A stretch of DNA of 64,000 nt from NCBI GenBank assembly GCA_029204225.1, contig CM055109.1:3417975-3481974 (forward strand), read 5' to 3'. This DNA comes from Diphasiastrum complanatum (taxonomy: Eukaryota; Streptophyta; Lycopodiopsida; Lycopodiales; Lycopodiaceae). Positions 49,197-62,100 of this stretch are shown in pieces. Below the pieces are notes generated by a model. That model saw only the letters and a list, made by a program, of their open reading frames with translations, was not told the DNA's origin and did no database searches. The position numbers were made by a program, and so were the translations under genes. Position 1 is the stretch's first letter. Each line of letters starts with the position of its first letter.

Positions 49197-49740
49197 GTTA
49201 ATCTAGTTCCATTCATCACTGCAACATTACATGCATTGTCACACAACTTTACCACTAAAGACAAGCAAGAGAAGAAGACCAACATACCGGGCTTTTTTGA
49301 CATATCTTACCGGGATTTGTTGACATTTCGAGCTAGATTGACATATCGAAGACCCTTTTGCTCACTTCTGTACTATGCAATTAACTTGACAATGATAGCA
49401 GCTGCCACGATCTCCTTCCTGATAGTGCAACGGATCCACGCCATCTTTTGTACATTCATCTACACAAATGTAAATTGTGTATATAAATAACTATTGTAAT
49501 CTATTCAATATATACAACGAATGAGTTGTTGAAACCATATGCAATAAGCTGATTTTACTGATATGCTCAAGCGCGCATTGATGTTGAGATGCCAATTTAT
49601 CATAGACAGACATTCTAGATCTCTCTTGATGATATTTTTTGTTAGCTTGCGTCTATAAAGAACATAATTGAGACACAACGTTTTTGATGCTACACTCAAT
49701 GGAATACATCCTATTCCTTCAATTCGACACTCAACATCAT
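49197..49740 (+). mobile_element. Possible solo LTR
   Basis: Starts TGTTAATCTAG exactly where the copia integrase is cut. It contains a TATA-like TATATAAATAACT near 49479 and the CAATATATACAA context typical of copia LTRs, and may end near CTCAACA at 49728-49734. No partner LTR or target duplication could be confirmed. Confidence 0.35.
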
Positions 49741-50001
49741 TTCCTATAGAGAACTATGTCTCTTATATGACTTGACATATCTTGTAAATTTTTGTTATTA
49801 GTCAAAAAAAACTAAGGTCATTCAGTGTGTCTTAAGGTCTTGTTGATTTATGATCCATGTTATTTGATTTATCAATGGTGATTGGAATTTAGACAAGTAA
49901 CAACAATCTTGAAACAATTTATTGAATTCAAAAGCTCACAATTAGACTTCCTAAAATTGCAATTTGTCAAATTATTTCACTTGTTGTATTTCTTGTTTTA
50001 G

Positions 50002-50085
50002 GATTTATTTGGAGATAGCTCGTCCGAGGGTGGCATTGGTGGAAATGATAATGTCGATAGTATGAGCTCTGATGATAACTTTTAA
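50002..50085 (+). CDS. CLUAP1: CLUAP1/IFT38 terminal exon (window exon 4)
   Basis: 84 bp including the TAA stop. A strong acceptor (TGTTGTATTTCTTGTTTTAG) precedes DLFGDSSSEGGIGGNDN followed by VDSMSSDDNF and the stop. The phase (0) fits the donor at 19454. The CLUAP1 C terminus is acidic, Ser/Asp-rich and ends in a D-N-x-F-like motif (DNDF in the animal protein), matching DDNF here. The exon lies 30.5 kb beyond the previous one. The tail is much shorter than in animal CLUAP1, so a further exon may be hidden between 19455 and 50001. The 3' UTR starts at 50086; no unambiguous poly(A) signal was picked. Confidence 0.75.
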   Translation, partial: DLFGDSSSEGGIGGNDNVDSMSSDDNF

Positions 50086-50776
50086 ATTATGTTTTTGAAA
50101 TCTCATTGAATTACAGAAGATATAAAAACAACATCCATGTTAAATGTCTATAGCAAAGCATGGCAATTAAGGCTCTTTATTAGGTTCATGGGCTTTTCAA
50201 AAGAATTCAAATAGCTAGTTTTTACTATGAGAAAAATATATAGGTACTAATGCCAAAAATCATATCAGGATTTCACAAAATCAAAAAGGTTTTAGGTAAA
50301 ATCTCAAACAGATAATATGTCGTGATCCTATCACTACAATAATAATCAAGGAAAATCTACTTGGATCCATAAGTGCAATTACTTGTGACAAGCACATTTC
50401 AACATATTGCCACCTTTGTCATGAGTGTTGAACATGTATGTCCAATTTTTACAAGCTATAGGGAGTGGTAATTGCAGTGAGAACTTAATGTTTTCATGCT
50501 AATGTTACTCACATCCTTACATTAAATACATCTCTCATGTAAATAGTTTGGTTGTATTTCTAAGAAACATATTCTCAATTGAGCATAGATGATTGCAAGA
50601 ATGTTTCTTTATAAGGCCAAAATTGATTAGGTATCTAATGGTGAAGGAAAATCATACCACATTTGTGCTTTTATGGATGGCCACTGATTGGAGTTTAGCT
50701 TAAAGCTTGACAAATTTGGCAATAGAGTTTGCAACATACTAGAAAAATAACTTTTAGTAGATGTGTGCACGTCAAC
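50086..50776 (+). other. Probable 3' UTR and downstream flank of CLUAP1
   Basis: AT-rich sequence after the stop codon, without LTR or ORF motifs. The next element starts at 50777, about 690 bp downstream of the stop. Confidence 0.5.
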
Positions 50777-51324
50777 TGTGAAAAATATGGCAAAATCTAG
50801 CTTTGTTATGTAATTAGCCAAAATTAGGGTTTGACGTAGCTTGAGCCAAGTTAGGCTTATGACATTTGTCAAGTTTAGATTTGGTGTGTGACATTCTCCA
50901 TGTGTTGGCAATGAGAGTTAGTGACCAATCAAAAAGCTAGAATCTATCAAAATGTTCCAATCAAGATTTCACTCCCCTCTACCTCGAGTAGCTACATATA
51001 GAAGCATCAATCCATTTGTATCGGAAGTTTTTGGAGTTATGAGATCTCTACACTATTTTGAGTCAAAATCTGTTAGTCTCTCTACTCGAGTTCTTGATTG
51101 TGGATTCTCTCTCTACCCGAGAGGAAGGCATTTTCATACTTAGTTTTTAGTTGTACAAATCTCCACGTGTGAATGTACTTGTTTGATTGATTTTATGCAT
51201 GTAGAAAAGTACTCTTGGAATAGATCTTGGTTTTCAATCTATATGTGATCTATGTGCAATCACCACATCTTAGGAGATTCAAAATAACACTTTGGGCCAT
51301 TCCCACACGTGTGAAACTCAACAT
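50777..51324 (+). mobile_element. 5' LTR of small LTR element D
   Basis: 548 bp from TGTGAAAAATATGGC to CTCAACA, followed by the primer-binding site TGGTATAAGAGCT (51325-51337). It is homologous at both ends to the LTR of element H. CACACGTGTGAA occurs at 51305-51316. Confidence 0.8.
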
Positions 51325-52365
51325 GGTATAAGAGCTAGCCTAAGAAATCCATGCATACATCAAGAGTGATGAAAATTTTGCCTTGAAATCAAGATCTAGA
51401 CAGTGTAGTTGCATCTCTATGGCTATCAAGCGGTTTTTGGGGTCAAAATGGAAACAAAAACATATTGGACTAATCCATGCTGGGTACTATACGGACTTTA
51501 CTACTCAAGCACATGTGAAGATTGCCAAAATTTGAATGTTTGGTGATTCTCCAAGGTAGATTCAAATCGAGTGCTTGATAGCTTGTTGGAAAGCTAGTGA
51601 AGTTAGTTTCTAGGGCAATTGATCTCAACTCAATTCGATGTGGCTTGAGGAGCTATAGGCTTTCAAAGTGAGTTAGGTAGGGCATGGTAACATGTGTGGA
51701 CACATCAACTTAGGCTCACTTCTTGCTTTTTTGATCCAAAAACTCAAGGGAAAGCTTGCCAAACTTGTTTAGTTGAGATCTAGATAGTTTTTTGAGGTAG
51801 TTTCATGCAATCCAATTGTATTTGAAGTGGATTTTGTGTGCTTGAGTCAAGTGACCCAAAATAGAATGGCCCTACATATCATAAAGATGAATGTTTCCAA
51901 TGAAGTGTTGTGGGAGATTGGATCATGCACCTCATCTAAGGAAGGCTTGGGACACATTGAAATCATCTATGAAAAGAACACATTGAAGGATGATGGAGAG
52001 GTGAAAAGTTTACTTCAAGAAGGACAAGCCAAGAGGAAGGGGCAAAGAGCAACATCAACATTTCAATAAGAAAAAGTCAAAGGATATGGCACAACAATCT
52101 TCATGCAAGTGGAGCTTTCAAGTCAAAGATCATCATCAAGCATGGAGAAAGCACAAGGATGTAGTGGCAAATTGGTGGAATGCTCTTCAATGGAATTGGC
52201 AAGTGATTTCTACCAAAGAAACCTTATCATGGATATGGTGAAGTTGCTGCTATGGAGGATCCCTTGGTTGGTTTTCACATCACATGCATACCAAAGGATC
52301 CACTCAACAAGTTTTAATAAGCTCCTTGGTCGATCTAGTACCTTATCAAGCTAGTTTTTGAGGAG
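51325..52365 (+). mobile_element. Internal region of element D (deleted copia)
   Basis: About 1 kb. Only one coding trace remains: 51860-51990 reads RMALHIIKMNVSNEVLWEIG and SCTSS, matching the gag segment ALHIIKMNELLKEVG of element C1. The rest (for example 52103-52354) is Ser/Lys-rich and has no pol motif. It ends in TTTTTGAGGAG, the polypurine tract also seen in element I. A non-autonomous derivative. Confidence 0.65.
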
Positions 52366-52587
52366 TGTGAAAATATGGCAAAATCTAGCTTTGTTATTTT
52401 GCAATTCTTGTTTGTGAGAAAAACTCACACATGTGGAAACTAGACAAAAATATCATAGTTATGTTGAGTTAGGGGTACTCAAGTTTTTAGTAGAGATCTA
52501 ACCAAGTGTTTGATGTTGATTAGGCCAATTTTTGGCATTAGAGGCAAAATAGACAAGTACACATGGCAAGTTGTGATTACGTAGACC
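52366..52587 (+). mobile_element. Start of the 3' LTR of element D
   Basis: TGTGAAAATATGGCAAAATC and the next ~20 bp match the 5' LTR; after that the two diverge. It is followed by C2 gag, so this LTR is truncated or mosaic. Confidence 0.5.
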
Positions 52588-53336
52588 AGCAACACAACAA
52601 GATCAAATGAGGTATGACAAGAGAGCTAAGAAAGCTCTACACATGATTAAGATGATTGTTACCAATGAGCTTCTCAATGAAGTTGGTAAGAGTACTTCAT
52701 CAAAGGATGCTTGGGATTCATTGAAGAAGCTTTATGAATCCAAGTCTACTTTTAGACTATTGACTCTATGAAGGCAAATCTTGTCTTGTATGCAAAAGAG
52801 TGAAGAAAGTCCAAATACTTTTATTTTGAGGGTGAAAGCTTTGAGTGATGAGTTAGCTTGCAATTATGAGAGCATTAAGGAAGTAGAGCTTGTAAAAGTT
52901 ATTCTTAATGGATTTTTTGGATGCTCATGCTAACATTGTTCAAAATTTAGCTATTCAAAAGACTTTGCTAAGTTTTATGGATCTTCAAGAGATCTTGATC
53001 AATGAAGAATATAGGCTTCAAGCACGAAGTGAATCTACATTGACACTTCAAGAGGAGGCTATGTTCACAAAGGGAAAAATTCAAGGGCAAAACCAAAAAT
53101 AAGTAGTCTAAAGGGCAACATCAAGTGGATGCCTTCTTCAAGTGGCAAAAAGAAGGATAGATCAAAGCTCAAGTTCTTCTATTGTGGCATAAAAGGACAC
53201 TTTTCAAGTGAGGGGCTACAAGAAGAAGAGAGATCAAGGAGACAAGCAAGGGTAATCTTAATTTTGATGAGGATGGTTTGGATGTTCAGGATACAAATGA
53301 TGATGCTTTTGGATGTCTTCATGTATGCTTTCTAAT
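52588..53336 (+). pseudogene. Copia gag of element C2
   Basis: Truncated at the left (starts at QDQMRYDKRAKKALHMIKM). It continues TNELLNEVGKSTSSKDAWDS, TFILRVKALSDELA, IVQNLAIQKTLLSFMDLQEI and LINEEYRLQAR in shifting frames. The knuckle is decayed (KFFYCGIKGHFSSEG). The 5' LTR is missing. It is the same family as the gag at 11180-11896. Confidence 0.88.
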
Positions 53337-54540
53337 GATGGAGATCTAGGTCCATGGTGGATTGATAGTGGATCAAGTTCACACACTGACTTTTCGCAAA
53401 GAGTACTTCACTTCTTTGTTGAAATATGGAGATGACAAGAGGGTGATCTACATGGCCAATGATGGTGAGTGTGCAATCAAAGGGATTGGCACAATTCTAT
53501 TTCTCCTCTCTACAAATAGGAATGTTCATTTGGAGAATGTTTTGTTCATTCCATCATTTACCAAGAATGTGCTTAGTGTGAGTCAATCGCTAAGTAAAGG
53601 ACTCAAAGCTGATTATGATGGAGATGCTTGTATGATCAAAAGGAAGGATATCTTGATTGCAAAAGGTAAAAGGCAATGGAAGTTGTTCAAACTAGATGCT
53701 TGTGTTATTGCTAGCCAAGTTGGATTTGTTGCAAGATAGAAAATACCTATTCAAGAGGTTTGGCATAAAAGGATGAGCATCTCAACTTCAAGTCATTGGA
53801 GGTAAATGGCTTAGGAAGCAAGTTGTCATTGGTCTTCCAAGCTCCTTAAGTAGCATCAATCATGTTTGTGATTCTTGTGCTTTGTCAAAGTCACATAGAC
53901 TACCTATACTAGATCTACATATAGATTTACAAAGCCTTTTCAAGTTGTACATTCGGATGTTCATGGAATTAAGACAATTAGCAATAGTGGAGCTAAGATG
54001 TTATGTAACTTTCATTAATGATTTAGTAGATTTTGTTGGATCTATCTACTAAAGAGCAAACATGAAGTGTATGATGTCTTTGTTAAGTTCAAGAATGCAA
54101 GGGAGAACCAATTTTCTACAAGGATCAAATGCTTAGGGAGGGACAATGGTGGAGAGTACATATCTACCAGTTCAAGGCCTCTTGTGATGAGCATGGGATC
54201 AAGAGGGAGTATACAACACCAAGACCCCACAACCAAAATGGAGTGGCTGAAAGGAAGAGTAGGACTTAATGTGAAAGTTCCAAAGCCATGAGGTAAGTGC
54301 TAAACTTGATAAGCCATTTTGGTGGATCAAGCATTGTTGTGTGCTCAATTCTTGTGCAATAGGTGGCAGAGTGCTATTTTGGATGGAAGGACACCTTTTG
54401 AGATACTATTCAAGAGGAGGTCGAGTGTCAACTTTCTTAGAACTTTTGGATGCAGAGCTATGTCAACATTACTCTTGATAATAGGGACCAAGAAGGGTCC
54501 ATCTTCAAGGGAGGTATTTTTGTTGGATATAGTGAGGTGA
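53337..54540 (+). pseudogene. Copia protease, pre-integrase and integrase of C2
   Basis: WWIDSGSSSH (53356-53385) is the protease active site. The long frame 53362-53739 carries IYMANDGECAIKGIGTILF, VLFIPSFTKNVLSVSQSLSK and RKDILIAKGKRQWKLFKLDA. Integrase traces follow in several frames: FQVVHSDVHGIKT (about 53940), NARENQFSTRIKCLGRDNGG and EY (about 54090-54160), and LLCAQFLCNRWQSAILDGRT and PFEILF (54325-54420). Numerous stops. Element C1 lacks this integrase entirely. Confidence 0.85.
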
Positions 54541-54829
54541 TTAAAAGCCTACAAGGTTTACATTCCTTCTACTAACAAAGTGAGTGTGGTAGAGATGTCA
54601 TTTTTTATGAGGGGAACATTCCAAAGGTATCTTCAAGTACTATTGATGATGATGTGGATGGATCTAACATTCTTGATGTTGATGTAAAGGATCCTACTTT
54701 GGATGGGTGATCATGAAGGACCATTATCAAGTCAAAAACAAGTAGAACATCAAGGGAAAGACAAATGCCTTCAAGGCTCACTTATGATGAAAAGGGTTAG
54801 CAAGTAGTTTTGGAAATTATGTTGCTTTC

Positions 54830-55115
54830 CTAAGGATCAAGCTCTTATGAAGAATGGAACATGGAGATTGGTTAAGTTACCTAAAGACAAGAAAGCTATT
54901 AGATGAAAATAGATCTTCAAAGTGGAGACAAACCAAGATGGATCTATCAACAAGTACAAAGCAAGGTTAGTGGCAAAAGGATATGCTCAAGAACATGGGA
55001 TTGACTATGATGAAACCTTTGCGCCCGTGGCAAACATGGTAAGCATTTAATCTTTAGCAAGCTTTTGAATGGTAATCTTGAGAGGAAGGTGTACATGGAG
55101 CAACCCGAGAACTAC
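54830..55115 (+). pseudogene. Copia RT, first part, of C2
   Basis: Shows [51 protein letters not shown] and LLNGNLERKVYMEQPENY. It stops at about 55115, where a family B fragment interrupts it; the YVDD segment is missing. Confidence 0.88.
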
Positions 55116-55274
55116 TGAAGACCTTGCTAATCGCCAACGTGTTTATGGGGATGTTTGTTACAGGTAAAGTAAAACCTGAAGACAACACAGAAGAACTCAA
55201 AGTGAAATTGAAGGATGGTAAAGCTTTCAAGCTTGAAAGTCAAGGCATTCAAGGATTCAGATTAAGGGGGAGAG
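55116..55274 (+). mobile_element. Family B internal tail before its LTR
   Basis: The last ~45 bp (CAAGGCATTCAAGGATTCAG then ATTAAGGGGGAGAG) match the end of element A and include its polypurine tract. The beginning of this piece is unrecognised. Confidence 0.6.
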
Positions 55275-56475
55275 TGTTGGATTATTCTCCTTTTTACTAA
55301 TCGACTAATTTTTAATCCTCATTCATTATTTTTCTAGTTCTGTGGATTTTTCTCGTGTTTTATATAGTGTGCAAAATTACAAGTGTTTTTACACAGTTCT
55401 GCAGAAATACACGGAGTTTGACAATAGTGTCGCATTCTCTCTCTCTACAATCCAACATCGTCGCCTGTCAAGAATTACATGTAAAAATGTACTGTCGGTC
55501 TCTTCACATTTTTTGCATGTCAGGAATTATGTGTAAAAATGCAGAGTCGCATTTTTTTGCATTTTTCAAAGTGCTTAAATGTTAAGGAAATGACTCTAGC
55601 AAAGTGTGGGGGCTACCCCAATATTAAAGAAAATGAGATTTTTATGACACTGTCGTCTTTTCGCAAAAGCCGACACTGTCACCTTTTTGCCACAGTGTCG
55701 CCGTGTGGCAGGTTTAGTTCATTTCTGTAGAGTGATAGTTTTAGTTCATTTATGCAGACAGACTATTTATGGCCAGTTTTCATTGCTTATCAACAATCAA
55801 TTTCTGAAAAGGAACTGGATGAATGCCAACGGACACCAACCAACTGGCAATCACATTTGACGACCTAATTACTTAGTATAAATCAGCTGTTCATACATCT
55901 CATTATCAATGATCAAGATCTGAAATGTTATTGTGAATTGTGAAAGAGTTGAGTGTTATTACACAACGCTTCCTGCGGTCTTATCAAGCATATCATTCAC
56001 AATCAGAAAGTATTGTTGTTAGCTCTCTATCAAGCTTCCAAGTTTGAAATCTCTTAAGCATTCTAGCTTAGTCTTTTAGAGATTTATTTTAGAGTTGCTA
56101 TTGCGCTACTGCTTATTAGCAGAGCTACTTATTATCAGACTTATTCCCAGTTACTTAGAGATAGCTTAGAGTGCGCGATTTTTATCCGCTATTGTTTTGT
56201 GCTCATTAGCATCTAATTTTGTATTTCTGAATCAATACTATCTTCTTATTGCATTCAGTATATGTCAAAATGCATGCATCTCTGTATTGATTTTGTAACT
56301 AATAGAAATTGTCTGAGAACTCAATACTTTATATTTGGCTATGTAATCACTTAGTATCTAGTGATTTCAAAGTTAGTTGTTAAAGATTGAACGTGATTTT
56401 TATCACTACTGCTTTGTTTAATTTTTGATAGGCGTAGTCATGCATCGGAAGTAGGAAGTTTCCGCATACATTATC
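55275..56475 (+). mobile_element. Family B LTR nested in element C2
   Basis: Starts TGTTGGATTATTCTCC and parallels 31968-33147 throughout. It lies between the two halves of the C2 RT. The GACACTGTC-type motifs are at 55645-55700. Confidence 0.85.
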
Positions 56476-56639
56476 TATCATATTTCCGACAAAGTTTAAT
56501 GTCCATATTGTCATGTCCGTACATATAGAATACTCTTTTAGACCTAAAAACATGTTTTGGATTATGCCCATCAAGATTGCCATAAAAGCTCGCCAAAACT
56601 GTCAGAAGCTCGCAAAAAAATCACACCCCTTCTCAATCT

Positions 56640-57465
56640 ACTTTCATTTGTCAAGAGAAGTATGCTACTTCTATTGTAGAAAGATTCCATATGGTAGATG
56701 CAAAAGCTTGTGATACACCAATGGAGTCTCATGTAAAGCTAACTATAAGAAGTAATGAAAGATCCTTCAAGGACATTACTCTCTATAGGAAGCTAGTTGG
56801 TTCACTCATCTATCTAACCATTACTAGACCAAATTTAAGCTATTGTGATGGAAGATTGAGTCAATTCATGCAAGATCGTAGTAAGGAGCATTGGAAGCTA
56901 GGAAAACGATTTTTGAGGTATATCATGGGAACTCGAGATTTTGGCATATTGTATGAGGGATCATCATCTATCTAATTCTTTTGGATTTTCATATTTGGAC
57001 TATGCTGGAGATAAAATGAAAAAGGAAATTCATTTTTGTATTTTCATAGGTGATGGAGCTATATCATGGATGTCAAAGAAACAAGCCACTATCTCATTGT
57101 GATCTAGTGAGGCCGAGTACAAAGCACTTACACATTGCACAAAGGAGATGTATGGATCAAGAGGATGATCAAGGATCTTCACATGCTGGATTTTCCAGAG
57201 AGCCCAATCATCTTTTGTGAAAATCTGTCAGCCCAAAGGTTGGCAATCAATCCTATCTTTCATTCTAGGAGCAAGCACATTGAGATGGCATATCACTTTG
57301 TGAGGCAGCAAGTCATGTCAAAGGAGGTGGAGCTTCAACATGTTTCTTCAAGGGAATATGTAGCTGATATCTTCACCAAATCATTGGGAAAACATTTTTT
57401 TATGAATCATAGGACATCACTTGGAGTGTTATCAAAGTCCATGCTAAAACTAGTTGAAGAGGGAG

Positions 57466-57470
<5 letters not shown>
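56640..57470 (+). pseudogene. Copia RT end and RNase H of C2
   Basis: Resumes after the nested LTR with EKYATSIVERFHMVDAKACD, TPMESHVKL, YRKLVGSLIYLTITRPNLSY and LSQFMQDRSKEHWKLGKRFL followed by RYIMGT. RNase H is broken (SKKQATISL, stop, SSEAEYKALTHCTKE) but continues IFCENLSAQRLAINPIFHSR, SKHIEMAYHFVRQQVMSKEV and ADIFTKSLGKHFFMNHRTSL. It ends in the polypurine tract GAAGAGGGAGTG. Confidence 0.92.
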
Positions 57471-58112
<642 letters not shown>

Positions 58113-58270
58113 CTTGAGTTCTAATCATACTTGGGAGCTCGTGGATCCACCCATCAACAAGCATGTTATTGGATGCAAATGGGTGCTTAGAGTGAACTAC
58201 AACAATGATCCATCAACAAGTTCAAGGCAAGACTATGTGCCAAAGGATATGCTCAAACCCATGGCCTTGA
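58113..58270 (+). pseudogene. Copia RT N-terminal scrap
   Basis: Reads WELVDPPINKHVIGCKWVLR then, after a frameshift, TNKFKARLCAKGYAQTHGLD: the opening of a copia RT. Bounded by the C2 LTR on the left and an inverted family B LTR on the right. Confidence 0.85.
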
Positions 58271-58730
58271 TATTGGGATAGCCCCACACTTTGCCAAAGT
58301 CATTTTCTTAACGTTTGAGGCACTTTAAACAAAAATTCAAAAGATGCGATACTACAATTTTACTCGTAATTCTTGACAGGCAAAACAGACGAAAAAAGTG
58401 AAAAATGCAAGATTGTATTTTTACTCGTAATTTTTGACAATGTCGTTTTTAAGAGAAAATTGACTGTAGCAAAAAGATGACAGTGTCGGGTTTTGTAGTG
58501 AGAGAAAATTCTCAACACTATTGTCAAACTCCATGTATTTTTGTACAGTGTCGGATTTTTTTGCGACAGTGTCGGGTGTTTTGCCTATGGAAAATCCTGA
58601 GTAAAAATGTAGACTGTGATGACAAACTGTTCAAATATGCAGACTATGGGACAACACAAGTAAAAATACAGCAACATGAATGGAGGCAGATTAACATAGG
58701 ATCTAAGAGAGTAGAGAGATAAATCCAACA
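58271..58730 (-). mobile_element. Family B LTR, inverted and truncated
   Basis: On the - strand it begins TGTTGGATTT at 58730, right after the polypurine tract TAAGAGGGGG (58731-58740) and the internal CAAGGCATTTACGGATTCAG. It runs through AGTGTGGGGCTATCCCAATA at 58271, matching 55600-55625 of the nested LTR, and is cut there. CGACACTGTC-type motifs occur at 58480-58570. Confidence 0.8.
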
Positions 58731-58995
58731 CCCCCTCTTAATCTGAATCCGTAAATGCCTTGATATTCAGACTAAGCAATGCACAAAACTTGTCCTAAAG
58801 ATGGCGAGAGCCCTCTTCTTATTTGGTTACAAATGTGACCTAGAAGATGGCACAAGCCAACACCCACACGATTTGCCTACCACTTCGTCCTGCTGGAGCG
58901 GTTGCTTCAAGTTCGATCTGCATTGCACCAGTTGACATGCAACCTCTTGAGTTCACATAGTGGCATTGTAGCTGTGAGCAACTGGACTTAGGTTC

Positions 58996-59160
58996 CATAG
59001 AATTGTCTTTGGAGATGATTTATAGTGATAGGCTGAGCAGTTGGTTGAGGTCCTACAGCCAACGTACAATGTATTGAGGTTGGTGGATCGAGAGGGTTCT
59101 ACACTCGGCCTTATTTACAAGTTTATAGATAGGACCAGGGATATGGATCTGATTTTTATG
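58996..59160 (+). pseudogene. hAT-superfamily transposase scrap
   Basis: AEQLVEVLQPTYNVLRLVDR then EGSTLGLIYKFIDRTRDMD matches the plant hAT transposase segment (DUF659-adjacent) that usually reads (I/V)(V/L)(Q/E)P(L/V)..(L/V)LR.VD followed by .(T/A)(M/L)G.(I/L)Y. Stops lie just upstream. No terminal inverted repeats were found. The call rests on about 40 residues. Confidence 0.6.
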
Positions 59161-59228
59161 TGTACTCTAATCATGTTACTTTCCAGTACTTCTATAAGCA
59201 ACGTGATTTTAGAATTGAGCTTATGTAG

Positions 59229-59300
59229 AAATTCTAGATGGAGATTCAGTACAAGAAAGGAATTCAGGATCGTGTGGTAGATGCACTATCTCAGGTGGTG
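59229..59300 (+). pseudogene. Gypsy RNase H end scrap
   Basis: RWRFS / EIQYKKGIQDRVVDALSQ corresponds to the gypsy RNase H C terminus (.I.Y.KGK.N.VADALSR). No other gypsy domain is near. Confidence 0.7.
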
Positions 59301-61869
59301 TATAAAACATCATTTGCAGTCATTGAGATTGACTTGCTAGTTGAAATTCGATGGGCTCGAATTTTTACAATTAGTAGCTCTGATGTCATAGTTGTAGTCA
59401 ATAGAGAAGGCGTCAAGATATCTCATAGTTTTTTATCGTGGTAGACTATAAGAGCTTGTGATGTGGTTTCCAAGTTGGAATTATCATAGAAAGGCCTTGG
59501 TCATGATCCAAGCAAATGGCAAAAGCACAATAGGAAGGCATTCGCTACTATTTGTCTTCAAGACAACAACAATAGGGCAAGGTGTTTTAGTGAACATTGA
59601 GGTACATTGGGGCACGAAGGTGTCTATTAACAACCACCACAACTTAAAATAGCCTAAGTTAAGGAGGAGCCTCATTCTTCACATTAACTAGTTTGGTGCA
59701 AGTTGCTTAGGAGAAAGGGTTTCTAGCATGATTCCATCTATATCTAATAGTTATTTGTGTGATTGCACAAGGCTCTACAACCTATTCACATCAACATCTT
59801 TCTACATTATCTACTTTGTCAATGCATGTCTCAAATATTCATCACATTGACATAATGATGCATGAATAAGTTGGACGGCTCCCAACCAGGTCACTTGTTC
59901 TTTATTTGAGAGTAACCACTTGTCATTTGTTATTTCCTTATACAACATTGGTGTATGCAAGCTTTTGATCCAATAAAACTATATGCAAATTTAGACTTGT
60001 ACTTGACCACAATCTCACCTCATGACCCAATCATTCAGATTTTAAAGCCATAGAGTTATCACAATTAAGATTTATACATCCCTCATGATCAATAACATAG
60101 CCAATCTGACAATCCTTGAAAGCCACTAAGATTAAATGCAGTGAAGAAGTGAGCTAGATATGATATATGAGAAGTTCAAAACAATCTCAATCGTATGACA
60201 AATTCTCCTCCGAAAAGTGGAAAGTGGGATGGGTGCTTGCTTATTCTTGCATTACATTCCATTGTCATTGTGTGAGAGCAAAGGGAGCATAAACATGGAG
60301 ACATCTCACTCTCGATGATAAAATGGTTTTTTCACCCACAATAAACAGCATCTTAAGTAGTTTTTTAACTTTGAGCCAGCTAGAGATTCTCAGGTCCTCA
60401 GTTGGTCAACTACAAACATGACAGTTTTTCATATTCCTTCTAGTTTATTAGACAATGGGACATCCTTATTATGTAATTGCTCAACCCCATCCCTCACAAT
60501 GTACAATGATCCACTAGATTGGATGACCAACTATCCACAACTTTCTCCACAAAGCCTATAAAGTTTCATTGGTATACCAACCCTTGCTATTATCATTGTC
60601 ATGACAAGTTCGTACACAAGATATCTCCTCTATTCTACTCTTATCTCTTTTACACTCATTAGATCAAAGCCTATGAGAAGTTCCAACCTGTTTCATATTC
60701 ATTATTTGGAATAACTCATAATGCTTCTAAACACTAGCCACTATTGTTATGAAAGATTGTGACAAGCATATGTAGCTGAAAGATGGTCCAAACATAAAGG
60801 ATCATATCAAACAATAGAAAGCTTTGAGATCGTAGAAAATAATCTTAAAAAACTAGTTCTAGATTACTAACATTTCATAGATGAGTTTTACACTTGGTTC
60901 AATCAAAACCTAACATAAGGATAACCACCAATCGGGTTGTGACGACCAATGTTCAATAAAGAGACACAATATCATTCCTCTTAGAAATCCTATGCATTGT
61001 TGTCACATTTGCAAAGGAGAAGAATTCCAAATTATTGAAGACCAACAGCTCACTCCTTTACCTTCAATGAAGCAAGCTCTCATAAGCATTTTTTCACAGA
61101 GAGCATGCTTTCAATATTGCCTTCTTCAATAATATCATTTACATACCATGCAAACCATGAGCTTTTTTTGGATTCATAATCTGCTTCAAGACCTTCAAAT
61201 ATGTACAATCATGAACATTAAAGATTTTCCATCTTACTACATTAAGTTTCATGCAAATATGATAAGAAGAGAGCACTAGAATAGGTAAAGCTATGTCCTA
61301 TTAATTCTTTTCCAAACTACAAATTTCTACTTTCAAATTAAAAAAACATCCTATTAGAGGAAGCAATACACCTAAATCACCAGTTAAAGTAGACTCTCTT
61401 TGCTCATTGCTAGGACCATTGCTAGGACTTTTGTCTTGTAGAAAGAACCATTTCAAGTGGAAGAGGCACAAGTGAAGACCAATGCTCATATTTTGCAGCA
61501 GCAATTTCTACATGGACACCTGCAAGCTCAAAAATACCATGCTAATATCAATAAACTTTGAGAGGATATATGGTGGCAATAGTGATAGAAAGGGATATCA
61601 AGAGGTGAAATGCATGGGAGGAAGTTCTAGGTGCAAATTACAAATATCAAACAAACTTTCATAGTGATGTCAAACAATAGTGTCATTATCTTGCTTGTCA
61701 AATTGTTTCATCATTATCTAACAAGATAGTCAACAAATATCACCAAAAAGAACACGTATTGATATGGAGAAATTTTTTATAAACACAAACATAAAGTATG
61801 AACAAGATTAACACACAAAGCATCACATAACAAATGTAGATAGAAAACAATGATCATATAGCAATCTCC
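59301..61869. other. Gene-less stretch
   Basis: Some 2.5 kb of AT-rich sequence. I found no coding motif, LTR end or tRNA-like box on either strand. Confidence 0.45.
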
Positions 61870-62100
61870 TACAAAGATCACGATATGATCAACAAAATGT
61901 TGGTTGAAAGCCATATCCTATTGTATGAGTCTTTTACAAAGAGCTTAAGATCATGAAAATCAATCACAAGAGCTCTCCCATGAGGATCCCAAGCAATACT
62001 AAATCATAAGCCTAACAAATGAATGGAAGACACTTAAGTTTATCCACAAATAGGGTTATGGCATTGAAAATAGTGCACCCTCCTGGATGATCTACACTCT
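61870..62100 (-). repeat. Dispersed repeat R, copy 2
   Basis: - strand counterpart of 42640-42860 (CCAGGAGGGTGCAC, ACCCTATTTGTGGATAA, TTAAGTGTCT in order). Confidence 0.55.

Noticed and set aside
49236-49490. 84-codon open frame with a hydrophobic segment
   Set aside because: It lies in probable LTR sequence and contains a TATA-like motif; no homology recognised.
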